Made by a program: the position numbers and the translations under genes
From: CAWINX01 sp963702055
GTDB taxonomy: Bacteria > Actinomycetota > Thermoleophilia > Solirubrobacterales > 70-9
Direction of reading: 5' to 3'
NCBI GenBank assembly: GCA_963702055.1
Contig: OY969702.1
Span: 62,001-126,000 of the forward strand
Length of the DNA: 64,000 nt
In this document: positions 16,356-24,620 of the stretch, piece after piece
Layout: the number at the start of each line of letters is the position of its first letter
Position numbering within the stretch: the first letter of the stretch is position 1
Notes under the pieces: model-generated
Database searches by the model: none
What the model saw: the letters and a program-made list of their open reading frames with translations, nothing else
Told to the model about the DNA's origin: nothing

Positions 16356-17801
16356 ATGGGCGGCAAGAAGACCTTTCCCCACCTGACGGCGCTGCGCGCG
16401 CAGCGCCTACTGGGGATTTCGGCCTTCGGCGTCGCCCCCGCCGCCGCCGCCGGCCTGATGGCCGGCGGCCATCTCGGCAGCGCCGGGCTCGGCGTGCTCG
16501 TCTTCGGCTCGATGCTGGCAACCAGCTGGCTGCTGGAGCGTGAGCGCTACCCGTTGCACCTGATGCCGCTGGCGGCTTTCGCGATCCGTGCCGCCGTTCC
16601 GGTGATCGGCACCGCGCTGGCCCTGGCGACCTTCGCGCTCGTCGGCCGGCCGGAGCCCGCGAGTGAGATGGTCGCTCCGGTCATCGGCGCCTGGATCGTC
16701 ACCGCCTTCGCGGCGTGGTGCACCGTGCGCTTCGAGGTCTCGCGCCGGATTCGCGTCGCCGTGATCGGCTCGCCGGGCCTTGCGATCGGCCTGTCGGATG
16801 AGTTGCGCTCCGCCGGCATTCGCTCCTACGAGGTGGTCGGCTGGGTCGACGGCGACCAGCCGACGACGGAGCGGGCCGAGGGCGGGCCGAGACGGCTCGG
16901 CTCCCTCGACCAGGTGCGCCAGGTCGTCAAGCGCCACGCGATCGACCTCCTCGTCCACTCGACCGGCCCGTCGGCCGAGGACGCCGAGCCTCGTCACTCC
17001 CGCCTCGAGGTCTTCGAGCGGGTGGCGGCGAGCTGCCTCGACCTGCCGGTGCGGCTGATCGAGGCGAGCCAGCTCTACGAGGACCTGCTCGGCCACGTCC
17101 CGCTCGGGCAGTCGAATTCCGCCTGGTTTCAGTACCTGCTCCACCCTCGCTACAAGGGCAGCTCGCCGGCCTCCAAGCGCGTCTTCGACCTGGTCGTCGG
17201 CAGCGCGATGCTGATCGTGATGGCGCCTGTTCTGGGCGCCTTCGCGATCGTCGTCAAGCTCACCGACGGCGGGCCGATCCTCTTCCGCCAGCGCCGGGTC
17301 GGGGAGGGGGGCCGCGAGTTCTCGATGCTGAAGCTTCGCTCGATGCGGGTCACCGCCGAAAGCGACGGCGCTCGCTGGTCTGAGGCCGAGGACCAGCGGG
17401 TCACCGCGGTCGGCCGGATCATGCGGCGCCTGCACATCGACGAGATGCCGCAGCTGTGGAACGTGTTGCGCGGCGAGATGACGCTGATCGGCCCCCGTCC
17501 GGAGCGCCGCGAGCTGATCATCGAGCTGGAGCGCCAGCTCGCCTACTACGACCGCCGTCACCTGGTCAAGCCGGGGATCGCCGGCTGGGCACAGGCGCGC
17601 TGCGGCTACGGCGGCTCCGAGGAGGGCACCGGCTGGAAGCTCTGCCACGACCTCTTCTACCTCAAGCATCGCTCGGTCTACTTCGACTCGCTGATTCTCT
17701 TGGAGAACGTGCGGGTCGCGCTGCGCAGCGGCGTCCAGTTCGGCGTCCGCGCTCCCCAGGAGCAGTTCATCCTCGGGAACCCGCACCAGGTCCGCGGCTG
17801 A
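16356..17801 (+). CDS. Polyprenyl-phosphate sugar-1-phosphate transferase (WbaP/WcaJ-like)
   Basis: This membrane enzyme transfers a sugar-1-phosphate from a nucleotide sugar to undecaprenyl phosphate, the first step of an exopolysaccharide or glycan. Several N-terminal membrane segments (to about residue 125) lead into a cytoplasmic nucleotide-binding-like domain and, after another membrane helix, the catalytic bacterial sugar transferase domain (about 270-481) with KRVFDLVVGSAML, KLRSMR, MPQLWNVLRGEMTLIGPRPE and PGIAGWAQ motifs. Its sugar is unknown. AGGAGG stands ten bases before the ATG. No other polysaccharide genes adjoin. Confidence 0.88.
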   Translation: MGGKKTFPHLTALRAQRLLGISAFGVAPAAAAGLMAGGHLGSAGLGVLVFGSMLATSWLLERERYPLHLMPLAAFAIRAAVPVIGTALALATFALVGRPEPASEMVAPVIGAWIVTAFAAWCTVRFEVSRRIRVAVIGSPGLAIGLSDELRSAGIRSYEVVGWVDGDQPTTERAEGGPRRLGSLDQVRQVVKRHAIDLLVHSTGPSAEDAEPRHSRLEVFERVAASCLDLPVRLIEASQLYEDLLGHVPLGQSNSAWFQYLLHPRYKGSSPASKRVFDLVVGSAMLIVMAPVLGAFAIVVKLTDGGPILFRQRRVGEGGREFSMLKLRSMRVTAESDGARWSEAEDQRVTAVGRIMRRLHIDEMPQLWNVLRGEMTLIGPRPERRELIIELERQLAYYDRRHLVKPGIAGWAQARCGYGGSEEGTGWKLCHDLFYLKHRSVYFDSLILLENVRVALRSGVQFGVRAPQEQFILGNPHQVRG

Positions 17802-17839
17802 TTCGGCCAAGACGCGCCCACGCCGGCGCTCGCCGTCCC

Positions 17840-17855
17840 TATACTTTTTGAAGTA
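17840..17855 (+). promoter_or_regulatory. Sulfur-pathway promoter motif, copy 2 (cysM)
   Basis: The 16 bases TATACTTTTTGAAGTA are identical to 10654-10669 and stand 17 bases before the cysM ATG. CGTCCC also precedes this copy. The dyad TACTT/AAGTA downstream of the -10 hexamer suggests a repressor site shared by the activating-enzyme/cysO and cysM/mec loci. Confidence 0.6.
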
Positions 17856-17872
17856 CAGGCGGATCAGCGGAG

Positions 17873-18838
17873 ATGCTCCACGACGAACTTCTCAACCGGC
17901 CCTGCGGGGGACGCTTCGGCAACATCGTCGAATCGATCGGCAACACCCCGCTGGTCGAGCTGCCGCGCCTCTCGCCGAAGCCCGAGGTGCGGATCTACGC
18001 GAAGCTCGAAGGCCGCAACCCGACCGGGTCGGTCAAGGACCGCGTCGCCAAGGCGATGATCGAGGCGGCCGAGGCCGAGGGCCGGATCGCGCCGGGGCAG
18101 ACGATCCTCGAGCCGACCTCCGGCAACACCGGCATCTCCCTGGCGATGATCTGCCGGCGCAAGGGCTATCCGCTGAAGGTGGTGATGCCCGACAACGTCA
18201 CCGAGGAGCGCACCCAGCTACTGCGGATGTACGGGGCGGAGATCGTCTACTCCGAGGGCGCCAAGGGGTCCAACGGCGCGGTCGAGCTGGCCCTGGAGAT
18301 GGCCGGCGACCCCGGCTACTACATGCCCTACCAGTACGGGAACGAAGCCAATCCCCGCGCCCACTACGAGGGCACCGCGGTCGAGATCCTCGACGAGCTC
18401 GACGAGGTGGCCGCCTTCGTCGGCGGGCTGGGGACGGGCGGCACCCTGATGGGCAACGGGCGGCGGCTGAAGGAGGCCAACCCCGAGACGCTTGTCGTCG
18501 CGGCGGAGCCGATGCAGGGGGAACTCGTGCAGGGGCTGCGCTCGCTCGACGACGGCTTCATCCCTCCGATCATCGACCTCTCGATCCTCGACCGCAAGAT
18601 CATGGTCTCCAACCGCGACGCGATCGTCTGGACCAAGAAGCTGCTCGAAGAGGAGGGCGTCTTCGCCGGCGTCTCCTCCGGCGCGATCGCCGCGATCGCC
18701 GTGCGGATCGCGGGTGAGCTGGACGGCGGCAACGTCGTCTTCCTGATTCCCGACGACGGCTGGAAGTACCTCTCCTCGGGCGTCTACACGAAGCCGATCG
18801 AGGAGCTCGAGGGGATCGATTCCACCGTCTGGTGGTAG
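17873..18838 (+). CDS. cysM: CysM-type cysteine synthase (O-phosphoserine sulfhydrylase using CysO)
   Basis: A 321-residue fold-type II PLP enzyme with IGNTPLVEL, PLP lysine K55 in GSVKDR, phosphate-binding TSGNTG (82-87) and GGLGTGGTLMG. It aligns throughout with mycobacterial CysM rather than CysK. R223 in QGLRSLDDGF matches the arginine that selects O-phosphoserine, and the C-terminus DGWKYLSSGVY is also CysM-like. It would react aminoacrylate with the CysO thiocarboxylate to give CysO-cysteine. The peptidase gene mec follows after seven bases. Confidence 0.92.
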   Translation: MLHDELLNRPCGGRFGNIVESIGNTPLVELPRLSPKPEVRIYAKLEGRNPTGSVKDRVAKAMIEAAEAEGRIAPGQTILEPTSGNTGISLAMICRRKGYPLKVVMPDNVTEERTQLLRMYGAEIVYSEGAKGSNGAVELALEMAGDPGYYMPYQYGNEANPRAHYEGTAVEILDELDEVAAFVGGLGTGGTLMGNGRRLKEANPETLVVAAEPMQGELVQGLRSLDDGFIPPIIDLSILDRKIMVSNRDAIVWTKKLLEEEGVFAGVSSGAIAAIAVRIAGELDGGNVVFLIPDDGWKYLSSGVYTKPIEELEGIDSTVWW

Positions 18839-18845
18839 TTCCGCC

Positions 18846-19244
18846 ATGCGCATAGCGCAGAGCCTGATCGACGAGCTCATTGCTCATGCCCGCGAGGACC
18901 TTCCGAATGAGTGCTGCGGCATGCTCGGCGGTCGTGACGGCGAGGCCACGACCGCGATCCGCGTCGCCAACTCGGCGGCGAGCCCGCTGCGCTACGAGAT
19001 GGACCCGCAGGAGCAGTACAACGCCCTCAAGGCGATCGAAGAGGACGGGGGCGAGCTGCTGGCGATCTACCACTCCCACACCAAGAGCGCCGCCTATCCG
19101 TCCCAGACCGACGTCAACCAGGCCGTCGCCTGGCCCGACCAGGTCTACGTGATCGTCTCCCTCGCCGACCGCGATGCGCCCGACGTGAAGGCCTACTGGC
19201 TCAAGGACTTGAAGATCGCCGATGCCGAGATCCACATCTCATAG
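18846..19244 (+). CDS. mec: Mec, JAMM zinc peptidase releasing cysteine from CysO-cysteine
   Basis: The 132-residue JAMM/MPN+ domain carries E22 (NECCGMLGG) and H76-S-H78-x7-S86-x2-D89, the complete zinc and catalytic set. Mycobacterial Mec cleaves the CysO-cysteine adduct to free cysteine. Here it could have a second job, removing the genetically encoded Cys after Gly-Gly of the CysO at 11873. It is downstream of cysM in one transcript, and its 3' end overlaps the next gene by 23 bases. Confidence 0.92.
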   Translation: MRIAQSLIDELIAHAREDLPNECCGMLGGRDGEATTAIRVANSAASPLRYEMDPQEQYNALKAIEEDGGELLAIYHSHTKSAAYPSQTDVNQAVAWPDQVYVIVSLADRDAPDVKAYWLKDLKIADAEIHIS

Positions 19245-19548
19245 CGGCAGCAGTGCTGATTTCACCGACTCACACGATGGCGGCACCGGCTCGCGCGAGG
19301 ACAACGAAGGCGGCGGCGGGGGCGGTGGTGGCGGCAAGCTGGTCAAAGTCGCCTTTGCCCCCAATCTGGTGGAAGCCGAAATGATCCAGGGGCTGCTCTC
19401 CGAGCACGGCATTCCCAGCCTGCTGAAACGCGGCCCCGGCTTCGACGTACCGGAGTTCATGCCGGTCGGGCCCCGTCAGGTGTTCGTCGACGAGGGGCAG
19501 GCGGCGATGGCGCGAGAAGTGCTCAGGGGAACCCCGGGCGAGGGCTAG
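19222..19548 (+). CDS. DUF2007-like small protein with a polyglycine linker
   Basis: Residues about 38-105 (KLVKVAFAPNLVEAEMIQG, LLSEHGIPSLLKRGPG, VFVDEGQAAMAREVL) match the DUF2007 'putative signal transducing' fold, a small ACT-like domain of unknown role. The first 37 residues are low-complexity and include nine glycines in a row, a likely slippage-prone tract. The ATG lies within mec, and the 3' end overlaps the convergent gene at 19523. Function unknown. Confidence 0.65.
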   Translation: MPRSTSHSGSSADFTDSHDGGTGSREDNEGGGGGGGGGKLVKVAFAPNLVEAEMIQGLLSEHGIPSLLKRGPGFDVPEFMPVGPRQVFVDEGQAAMAREVLRGTPGEG

Positions 19549-20299
19549 GCGGCTCCGGCCTGACCATCGCCCGCAGGTAGCCACGCCAGGCGTCCTCGAT
19601 CTCGCCGATGCGCGCTTCGAAGGCGGCTTCCAACGTTCGCACGGCGCCGCCGGGCTGCAGTCGCAGCGCCAGCTGCTCGCAGGCTTCGGGGCCGCGCTCG
19701 GTCTCCAGCAGGTCGAAGATCGTGCCGCCGAGGAGCACCGCGTCACGCCGCGACGGCGGGAAGGAGGGGCGCGAGCTCTCGTGCAGGCGCCGGATAACCG
19801 CGGCCCTGTAGAGGCCGACCTGGCGCGAAAAGTACTGGGCGGCGCCCTCCACGAGCCAGGCCCACCCCAGGTAGCGGGCGAAGCGCCTCGGCGTCCAGGA
19901 GGGGGGGAGGTCCGGGTTGTTGGCGGCGACCACCAGTTGCGCGTAGAGGCGCTCGGCGGTGCCGCGCAGCGCCTCGCGCGAGTCCTCGCCGGCGGCGCGG
20001 CGCTCCATGTGGGGGTCGTTGAGCACGTGCAGCTCGGTGGCCATCGCCCAACCGGCCAGGTAACGGCGCCCGGCCGGGGCCGCCGACCAGCGCGCCGCGG
20101 GGAGGAACGGGTGCGCCATCGTGAGCCAGGACGGGTGGGTGTGGACGACGACGGTGACGCCGCCGGGCACGACCTCGAAGCGATCCTCGAGCCGCAGCCG
20201 CAGGTCCTCCATCCGGTCCAGCGTTCTCTCCGCGAAGGCGGAGTCGCCGCTGTCGTGGCGGGCGGTGAAGCTTAAGGACTCAGTCTCGACCCACGGCAC
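19523..20299 (-). CDS. Uncharacterised protein, possibly degenerate peptidase-like
   Basis: I do not recognise this 258-residue soluble protein. It contains GWAWLVEGAAQYFSRQVG, which resembles the glutamate-bearing helix (NEGxAxYF) of gluzincin metallopeptidases, but no HExxH motif precedes it, so catalytic activity is doubtful. It starts at a GTG at 20299, lies 15 bases downstream of the DUF1802 gene and is probably cotranscribed with it. Its end overlaps the DUF2007 gene on the other strand by 26 bases. Confidence 0.6.
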   Translation of the reverse strand: MPWVETESLSFTARHDSGDSAFAERTLDRMEDLRLRLEDRFEVVPGGVTVVVHTHPSWLTMAHPFLPAARWSAAPAGRRYLAGWAMATELHVLNDPHMERRAAGEDSREALRGTAERLYAQLVVAANNPDLPPSWTPRRFARYLGWAWLVEGAAQYFSRQVGLYRAAVIRRLHESSRPSFPPSRRDAVLLGGTIFDLLETERGPEACEQLALRLQPGGAVRTLEAAFEARIGEIEDAWRGYLRAMVRPEPPSPRPGFP

Positions 20300-20314
20300 A
20301 GTGGCCAGGGGCCC

Positions 20315-20944
20315 TTAGACCAGGAGCGGTTCGGCGTCGCCGCAGACGCTCTGAATCTCCTGCCGGGCGCGGTCGAACTCGTCATCGGCCATCACCGGCG
20401 TGCCCTCGAAGGGCAGCTCGCGGTCGATCTCGACCCAGGAGCGACAGCCGTGGTACTCCTCGCGGACTCGGACCGTGACCGGGCGCGGGATGCGATGGAC
20501 CCGCAGCAGCAGGACGTGCAGCGGGTGACGCCGCTTCCAGTTGAGCCGCTTCTCGGCGTAGTCGGGGGTCCAGACGTAGAAGGGGGAGAGGCCGTCGAGC
20601 GCGCGGCGGTCGGTGATCGTGAAGTGGTCTGTGACCTCGGCCCAGGCGCGCAGGCGGACGCGGTCCGGCTGGGAGATGCCGCCGTCTTGGATCAGCGCCC
20701 TCGGGGGCGGCTCCTCGTCGGGCCAGACGCCCTCCTCGAGGGCGCGGCGCAGCTCCGGGTGATGAGACTCGCGCACCAGATCGTTCTGCTGGTGGTCGAA
20801 GGTGGGGTAGAGGAAGAAGCGCTCGTGCTCGAGCTCGAAGTGCTTGTTCTCCTCGCGGATGCCTCCCTTGCGGAGGGTGAGGAGCTGCTCGCCCTCGGCG
20901 AGCGCGCGGACCGTTACGGCCCATTCCTTAAAAGCGATCGGCAT
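20315..20944 (-). CDS. DUF1802 family protein
   Basis: The N-terminus FKEWAVTVRALAEGEQLLTLRKGGIREE is the hallmark of DUF1802, a family of about 180-210 residues without a known function. The protein is soluble, with no signal or membrane segment. Further conserved-looking elements are FFLYPTFDHQQ and HPLHVLLLRVHR. It heads a two-gene minus-strand unit with the protein encoded at 19523. Confidence 0.75.
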   Translation of the reverse strand: MPIAFKEWAVTVRALAEGEQLLTLRKGGIREENKHFELEHERFFLYPTFDHQQNDLVRESHHPELRRALEEGVWPDEEPPPRALIQDGGISQPDRVRLRAWAEVTDHFTITDRRALDGLSPFYVWTPDYAEKRLNWKRRHPLHVLLLRVHRIPRPVTVRVREEYHGCRSWVEIDRELPFEGTPVMADDEFDRARQEIQSVCGDAEPLLV

Positions 20945-21072
20945 TTGAAATCTGTACCTGAGAAGGTCGGGTGATTCTTATGACTGGGGGAGTGACGCCT
21001 CGTGCCCTGCCCGGGCGGCGGACCCGCCCGAAGCGCGGATTCTAGACGAGGTCGGCCGAATCGCCAAATTAA

Positions 21073-22635
21073 TCATTTTTTAGGCCCGCCGCCGCCCCCC
21101 GGCGTCTCGATTCTGAGTACGTCGCCGGGGCTTAGCGCGCCCTCCGCCTTGCCCGGGATCGGACGTCCGTTGAGGTAGTCGCGCCCCGGCGCGCCGTCGG
21201 CGCCGCCGTCGCGGCCGCGCGGGGGATGGCGGCGGCGCTCCGCGATCAGCGTGAAGCGCATCGGCGCCAGCGCCTCCAGCTCACGGACGATCCCGTCCCC
21301 GCCCGAATGCCCCCCCTCGCCGCCGCTGCCGCGGCGCAGCGACAGCTCGCGCACCCGCAGGGGGAATTCGGTCTCCAGCGCCTCGATCGGGGTGTTCAGC
21401 GTGTTGGACATCGCCACGTGGATCGCGCTCGGCCCGTCGGCGTCCGGGCAGGCGCCCTGGCCGCCGCCGAGGGTCTCGTAGTAGGTGAAGTCCTCGTTGG
21501 CGAGCGTCAGGTTGTTCATCGTCCCCTGGCCCTGCGCCGGCACCGGCCGGGCGCCGCCGAGCGCGGCGATCACCAGGTCGGCGATCCTGCTCGAGGTCTC
21601 GACGTTTCCGGCAGCCACCGCGGCGGGGAGCCGCGAGTTGACGAGACAGCCTTCGGGCGCGGTCACCTCGATCGGCCGGTAGGCGCCTGCGCAGGGCGGC
21701 GCGTCGGGGTCGGTGAGCGCCCTGACCGCGAAGGAGGCCGCCGATTTGGTCACGGAGAGGGGGCAGTTGAGGTTGCCGTCGACCTGCGGGTCCGTTCCGC
21801 CGAAGTCGAGGACGAGGCGATCCCCGTCGATCGTCGCGGTGACCCGCAGGACCACGTCCCGCCCAAACTCCGTTCCGCTGTTCCTTTGCCCCTCTATACC
21901 CGGCAAAGGAACAGCGGAACGGGTGTAGTCGTCCTCCAGGACGTCCTCGGCGGCGTAGGCGCCGTCGGGGAGGGCGGTGAGCGCGGCGCGGGTGCGGCGC
22001 TCGGCGTAGGCGAGGATCTCATCCATCCCCTCACGTAGCTGGGCGAGGCCGTATCGCTCTGCCAGCTCGGTCAGACGGAGCTCTCCGATCCGGTTCGCCG
22101 CGGCCTGGGCGCGAAGGTCGGCGAGGCGTTGGCGGGGAAAGCGCATCTGTGCGGCCAGTCGCTCCAGCGCGTCGTCCGTTGCCGGAGTCGGGGGGATCAC
22201 TACCCCCTCTTCGGCCAGTGTCCGCGAGCCGGCGGGCATGCTGCCCGGGGTCGGCCCGCCGACATCGGCGTGGTGGGCGCGGCAGGCGGCGAAGCCCAGC
22301 AGCTCGCCGGCGGAGAAGACCGGTGAGATCAGCGTTATGTCGGGGAGGTGGGTGCCGCCCCGGTAGGGGTCGTTCAATATCCAGGCTCGGCCGGGGGCCT
22401 GTCCGAGGTCGATTACGGCGGCGACCGCGTCGGGCATCGAGCCGAGGTGGACGGGGATGTGCTCGGCCTGCATCACCAGTTCTCCCGCAGCGTCGAAGAG
22501 GGCGGTGGAGCAGTCGTGACGCTCCTTGATGTTGGCCGAGTAGGCGGAGCGGATCAGGGTCGCGCCCATCTCGTCGCAGGCGGCGCGGAGGCCTCCGACC
22601 AGAACCTGGAGGGTGACGGCGTCGATCCCGCTCAT
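21073..22635 (-). CDS. HyuB-type hydantoinase/oxoprolinase beta subunit carrying an in-frame palindromic insert
   Basis: The 520-residue protein is a hydantoinase B/oxoprolinase subunit: SAYSANIKERHDCSTALFD, HIPVHLGSMPDAV, DVGGPTPGSMP and GQGTMNNL are family motifs. It acts with HyuA on hydantoin- or 5-oxoproline-like rings; the real substrate is unknown. Residues 239-255 (RSAVPLPGIEGQRNSGT) are encoded by a 51-bp copy of palindromic repeat A, placed between EDVLEDDYT and the strand DVVLRVTATIDGD. The start at 22635 overlaps the hyuA stop in ATGA. The last residues are GGGGGPKK. Confidence 0.88.
   Translation of the reverse strand: MSGIDAVTLQVLVGGLRAACDEMGATLIRSAYSANIKERHDCSTALFDAAGELVMQAEHIPVHLGSMPDAVAAVIDLGQAPGRAWILNDPYRGGTHLPDITLISPVFSAGELLGFAACRAHHADVGGPTPGSMPAGSRTLAEEGVVIPPTPATDDALERLAAQMRFPRQRLADLRAQAAANRIGELRLTELAERYGLAQLREGMDEILAYAERRTRAALTALPDGAYAAEDVLEDDYTRSAVPLPGIEGQRNSGTEFGRDVVLRVTATIDGDRLVLDFGGTDPQVDGNLNCPLSVTKSAASFAVRALTDPDAPPCAGAYRPIEVTAPEGCLVNSRLPAAVAAGNVETSSRIADLVIAALGGARPVPAQGQGTMNNLTLANEDFTYYETLGGGQGACPDADGPSAIHVAMSNTLNTPIEALETEFPLRVRELSLRRGSGGEGGHSGGDGIVRELEALAPMRFTLIAERRRHPPRGRDGGADGAPGRDYLNGRPIPGKAEGALSPGDVLRIETPGGGGGPKK
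21871..21921. repeat. Palindromic repeat family A, copy inside hyuB
   Basis: Twenty-base perfect arms (21871-21890 and 21902-21921) flank an 11-base loop. The central 18 bases of each arm are identical to the intergenic copy at 6650-6696 while the loop differs. The 51 bp equal exactly 17 codons, so hyuB keeps its frame through the element. Confidence 0.9.
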
Positions 22636-24611
22636 CGCCGAGTCTCCGCGTGGATCGTCCCAATTTCGTCGACCTCGCTGTGCCAACCGGGCGGCACGAC
22701 GAAGGTGGCCTCGGGCAGCTCGAAGATCACCGGGCCTTCGGCCAGTAGCCCCGCCGCCGGCTCGCCGCGCAGCACCGGAGTTTCGGCCCACGTGCCGTCG
22801 AAGAGCACCCGTCGCGCGCTCTCCTCCAAGTGCCCGGCGGGCGCCGCGGCGAGGCGTGGCTCGGGGCCGGGCGCGACCAGCGCCAAGCGGATGTCGACCA
22901 GGACGACCGCGCCCTCGGGGTCGCGGTGCCCGTAGCGCTCCTCGTGGACCTGCTCGAAGCGCTCGCAGAGGTCCGCCGGGTCGGGCCGGGTTCCTCCCGG
23001 CACCGACAGCTCAAAGGCCTGGCCCGCGTAGCGCATCTCGTACACCACCTCGGGCTCGGCTTCGTCCATGCTCCCGTCCAGCTGCGCCAGGAGTTCGCTC
23101 ACCTCCGCCGCGATCCGCTCCGCGCTGAGGTCGGGGCCGCTCAGCATCACCGTTCGGGCGGTGTCGCGACGGCGCTCCGAAGCGCAGAGCCCGAGCGCCG
23201 AGAGGACCCCTCCCGCCCGGGGGCAGAGGATCCGGTCGATGCCGAGCTCGGCGGCGATGCCCGCGGCATGCATCGGACCGGCTCCGCCGAACGGGAGGAG
23301 CGCGAAGTGACGGGGGTCGATCCCCCGCTCGACCGTGACCACTCTCAGTGCTCGCACCATCTCCTGGTTGGCGACGCGGACGATGCCCTCGGCGGCCTCC
23401 AGCTCGTCGAGACCGAGCGGAGCGGCGAGGGTGGCGATCGCCGCGTGAGCCGCGCCGGCGTCGAGGGAGACCCCGCCGGCCAGGCTCGAGTCGGCGGCGA
23501 GGTTCCCCAGGATCAAGTTCGCGTCGGTCACGGTCGGCTCCCCGCCGCCCTGCCCGTAGCAGGCTGGGCCGGGCGCGGCGCCCGCCGAGCGCGGCCCGAC
23601 CCGCAGCGCCCCGCCGGGGTCCTGCCAGCCGATCGAGCCGCCGCCCGCGCCGACCGTGTGCACGTCGACCATCGGCAGCTGGATCGTCCGCCCGCCGATC
23701 CGCCGGGAGTCGGTGCGCCGGACCACGCCTCCTTCGACCACGCAGACGTCGCAGGAGGTTCCGCCCATGTCGAAGCCGAGCGCGTTGCCGTCGCCGCAGA
23801 GGCGAGCGATCAGGCCGGCTCCCACCGCTCCAGCGGCGGGCCCCGAGAGGACGCTCCAGGCCCCGGACTTCGCCGCCTCCGCGGCGCTCGCGACTCCGCC
23901 CGAGGACTGCATGACGAGGGGTCGCGGCAGTCCCGCCCGCTCTGCCGCCTCGCCGAGCCGATCCAGGTAGCGCCCCAGCAGCGGGGAGAGGTAGGCGTCG
24001 ATCACCGTGGTCGAGCAGCGCTCGAACTCGCGGAAGCGCGGCAGTACCTCGTGCGAGGCCGAGACGTGGACGCCGGGCAGCTCGCCGCGCAGCCGGGAGG
24101 CGATGCGCTGCTCGTGCGTGGGGTCGAGGTAGGAGAAGAGCAGGCAGACCGCGACCGACTCGGCCCCCCCGGCGCGCAGCAGCTTCGCCAGTCGCCCTGG
24201 CTCGTCCTCGCCCAGGGGCTCGATCGTCCCGGTGGGGCCGATCCGCTCGGTCGCTTCGAATCGCAGTGCCTCGGCGACCAGCGGCGCCGGCTTGGGGGAG
24301 CAGAGTCGGTAGAGGTCGGGGCGGTCCTGGCGGCCGATCTCGAGCAGGTCGGCAAAGCCCCGGGTGGCGACCAGCGCCGTCCGCGCGCCGCGCTCTTCGA
24401 GCAGGGCGTTGGTGCCAACCGTCATCCCGTGGGAGAAGGAGTCGACCGTGGCGGCCTCGGCGCCGGCCCGTCCCAGCACCTCCTCGATCGCCGTCATCAC
24501 CCCCGCCGTTTCCTCGCCCGGGGTAGTCGGCGTCTTTGCCGTATGGACTCGCGGCCCGTCGACGAGGACGGCGTCGGTGAAGGTTCCTCCTACGTCGACT
24601 CCGAGCAGCAC
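22632..24611 (-). CDS. HyuA-type hydantoinase/oxoprolinase alpha subunit
   Basis: The 659-residue protein opens with LLGVDVGGTFTDAVLVDG, the actin-like ATPase fold of HyuA, followed by FSHGMTVGTNALLEERGA, LGFDMGGTSCDVCVVEGG and FGGAGPMHA, all family hallmarks. It uses ATP to help open a five-membered cyclic amide together with HyuB, which overlaps its stop. The GTG at 24611 lacks a strong ribosome site and lies nine bases after nadB. Neighbouring nadB does not by itself reveal the substrate. Confidence 0.9.
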   Translation of the reverse strand: MLLGVDVGGTFTDAVLVDGPRVHTAKTPTTPGEETAGVMTAIEEVLGRAGAEAATVDSFSHGMTVGTNALLEERGARTALVATRGFADLLEIGRQDRPDLYRLCSPKPAPLVAEALRFEATERIGPTGTIEPLGEDEPGRLAKLLRAGGAESVAVCLLFSYLDPTHEQRIASRLRGELPGVHVSASHEVLPRFREFERCSTTVIDAYLSPLLGRYLDRLGEAAERAGLPRPLVMQSSGGVASAAEAAKSGAWSVLSGPAAGAVGAGLIARLCGDGNALGFDMGGTSCDVCVVEGGVVRRTDSRRIGGRTIQLPMVDVHTVGAGGGSIGWQDPGGALRVGPRSAGAAPGPACYGQGGGEPTVTDANLILGNLAADSSLAGGVSLDAGAAHAAIATLAAPLGLDELEAAEGIVRVANQEMVRALRVVTVERGIDPRHFALLPFGGAGPMHAAGIAAELGIDRILCPRAGGVLSALGLCASERRRDTARTVMLSGPDLSAERIAAEVSELLAQLDGSMDEAEPEVVYEMRYAGQAFELSVPGGTRPDPADLCERFEQVHEERYGHRDPEGAVVLVDIRLALVAPGPEPRLAAAPAGHLEESARRVLFDGTWAETPVLRGEPAAGLLAEGPVIFELPEATFVVPPGWHSEVDEIGTIHAETRR

Positions 24612-24620
24612 GGCTTCAAG

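Noticed and set aside
19307..19335. Polyglycine-coding tract in the DUF2007 gene as a phase-variable switch
   Set aside because: The repeat unit is a triplet (GGC/GGG), so slippage would keep the frame; length variation is possible but not an on/off switch.
20945..21072. Terminator or small gene between hyuB and the DUF1802 gene
   Set aside because: The AT-rich stretch at 21061-21082 includes the hyuB stop but no stable hairpin is next to it, and no credible short frame with a ribosome site is present.
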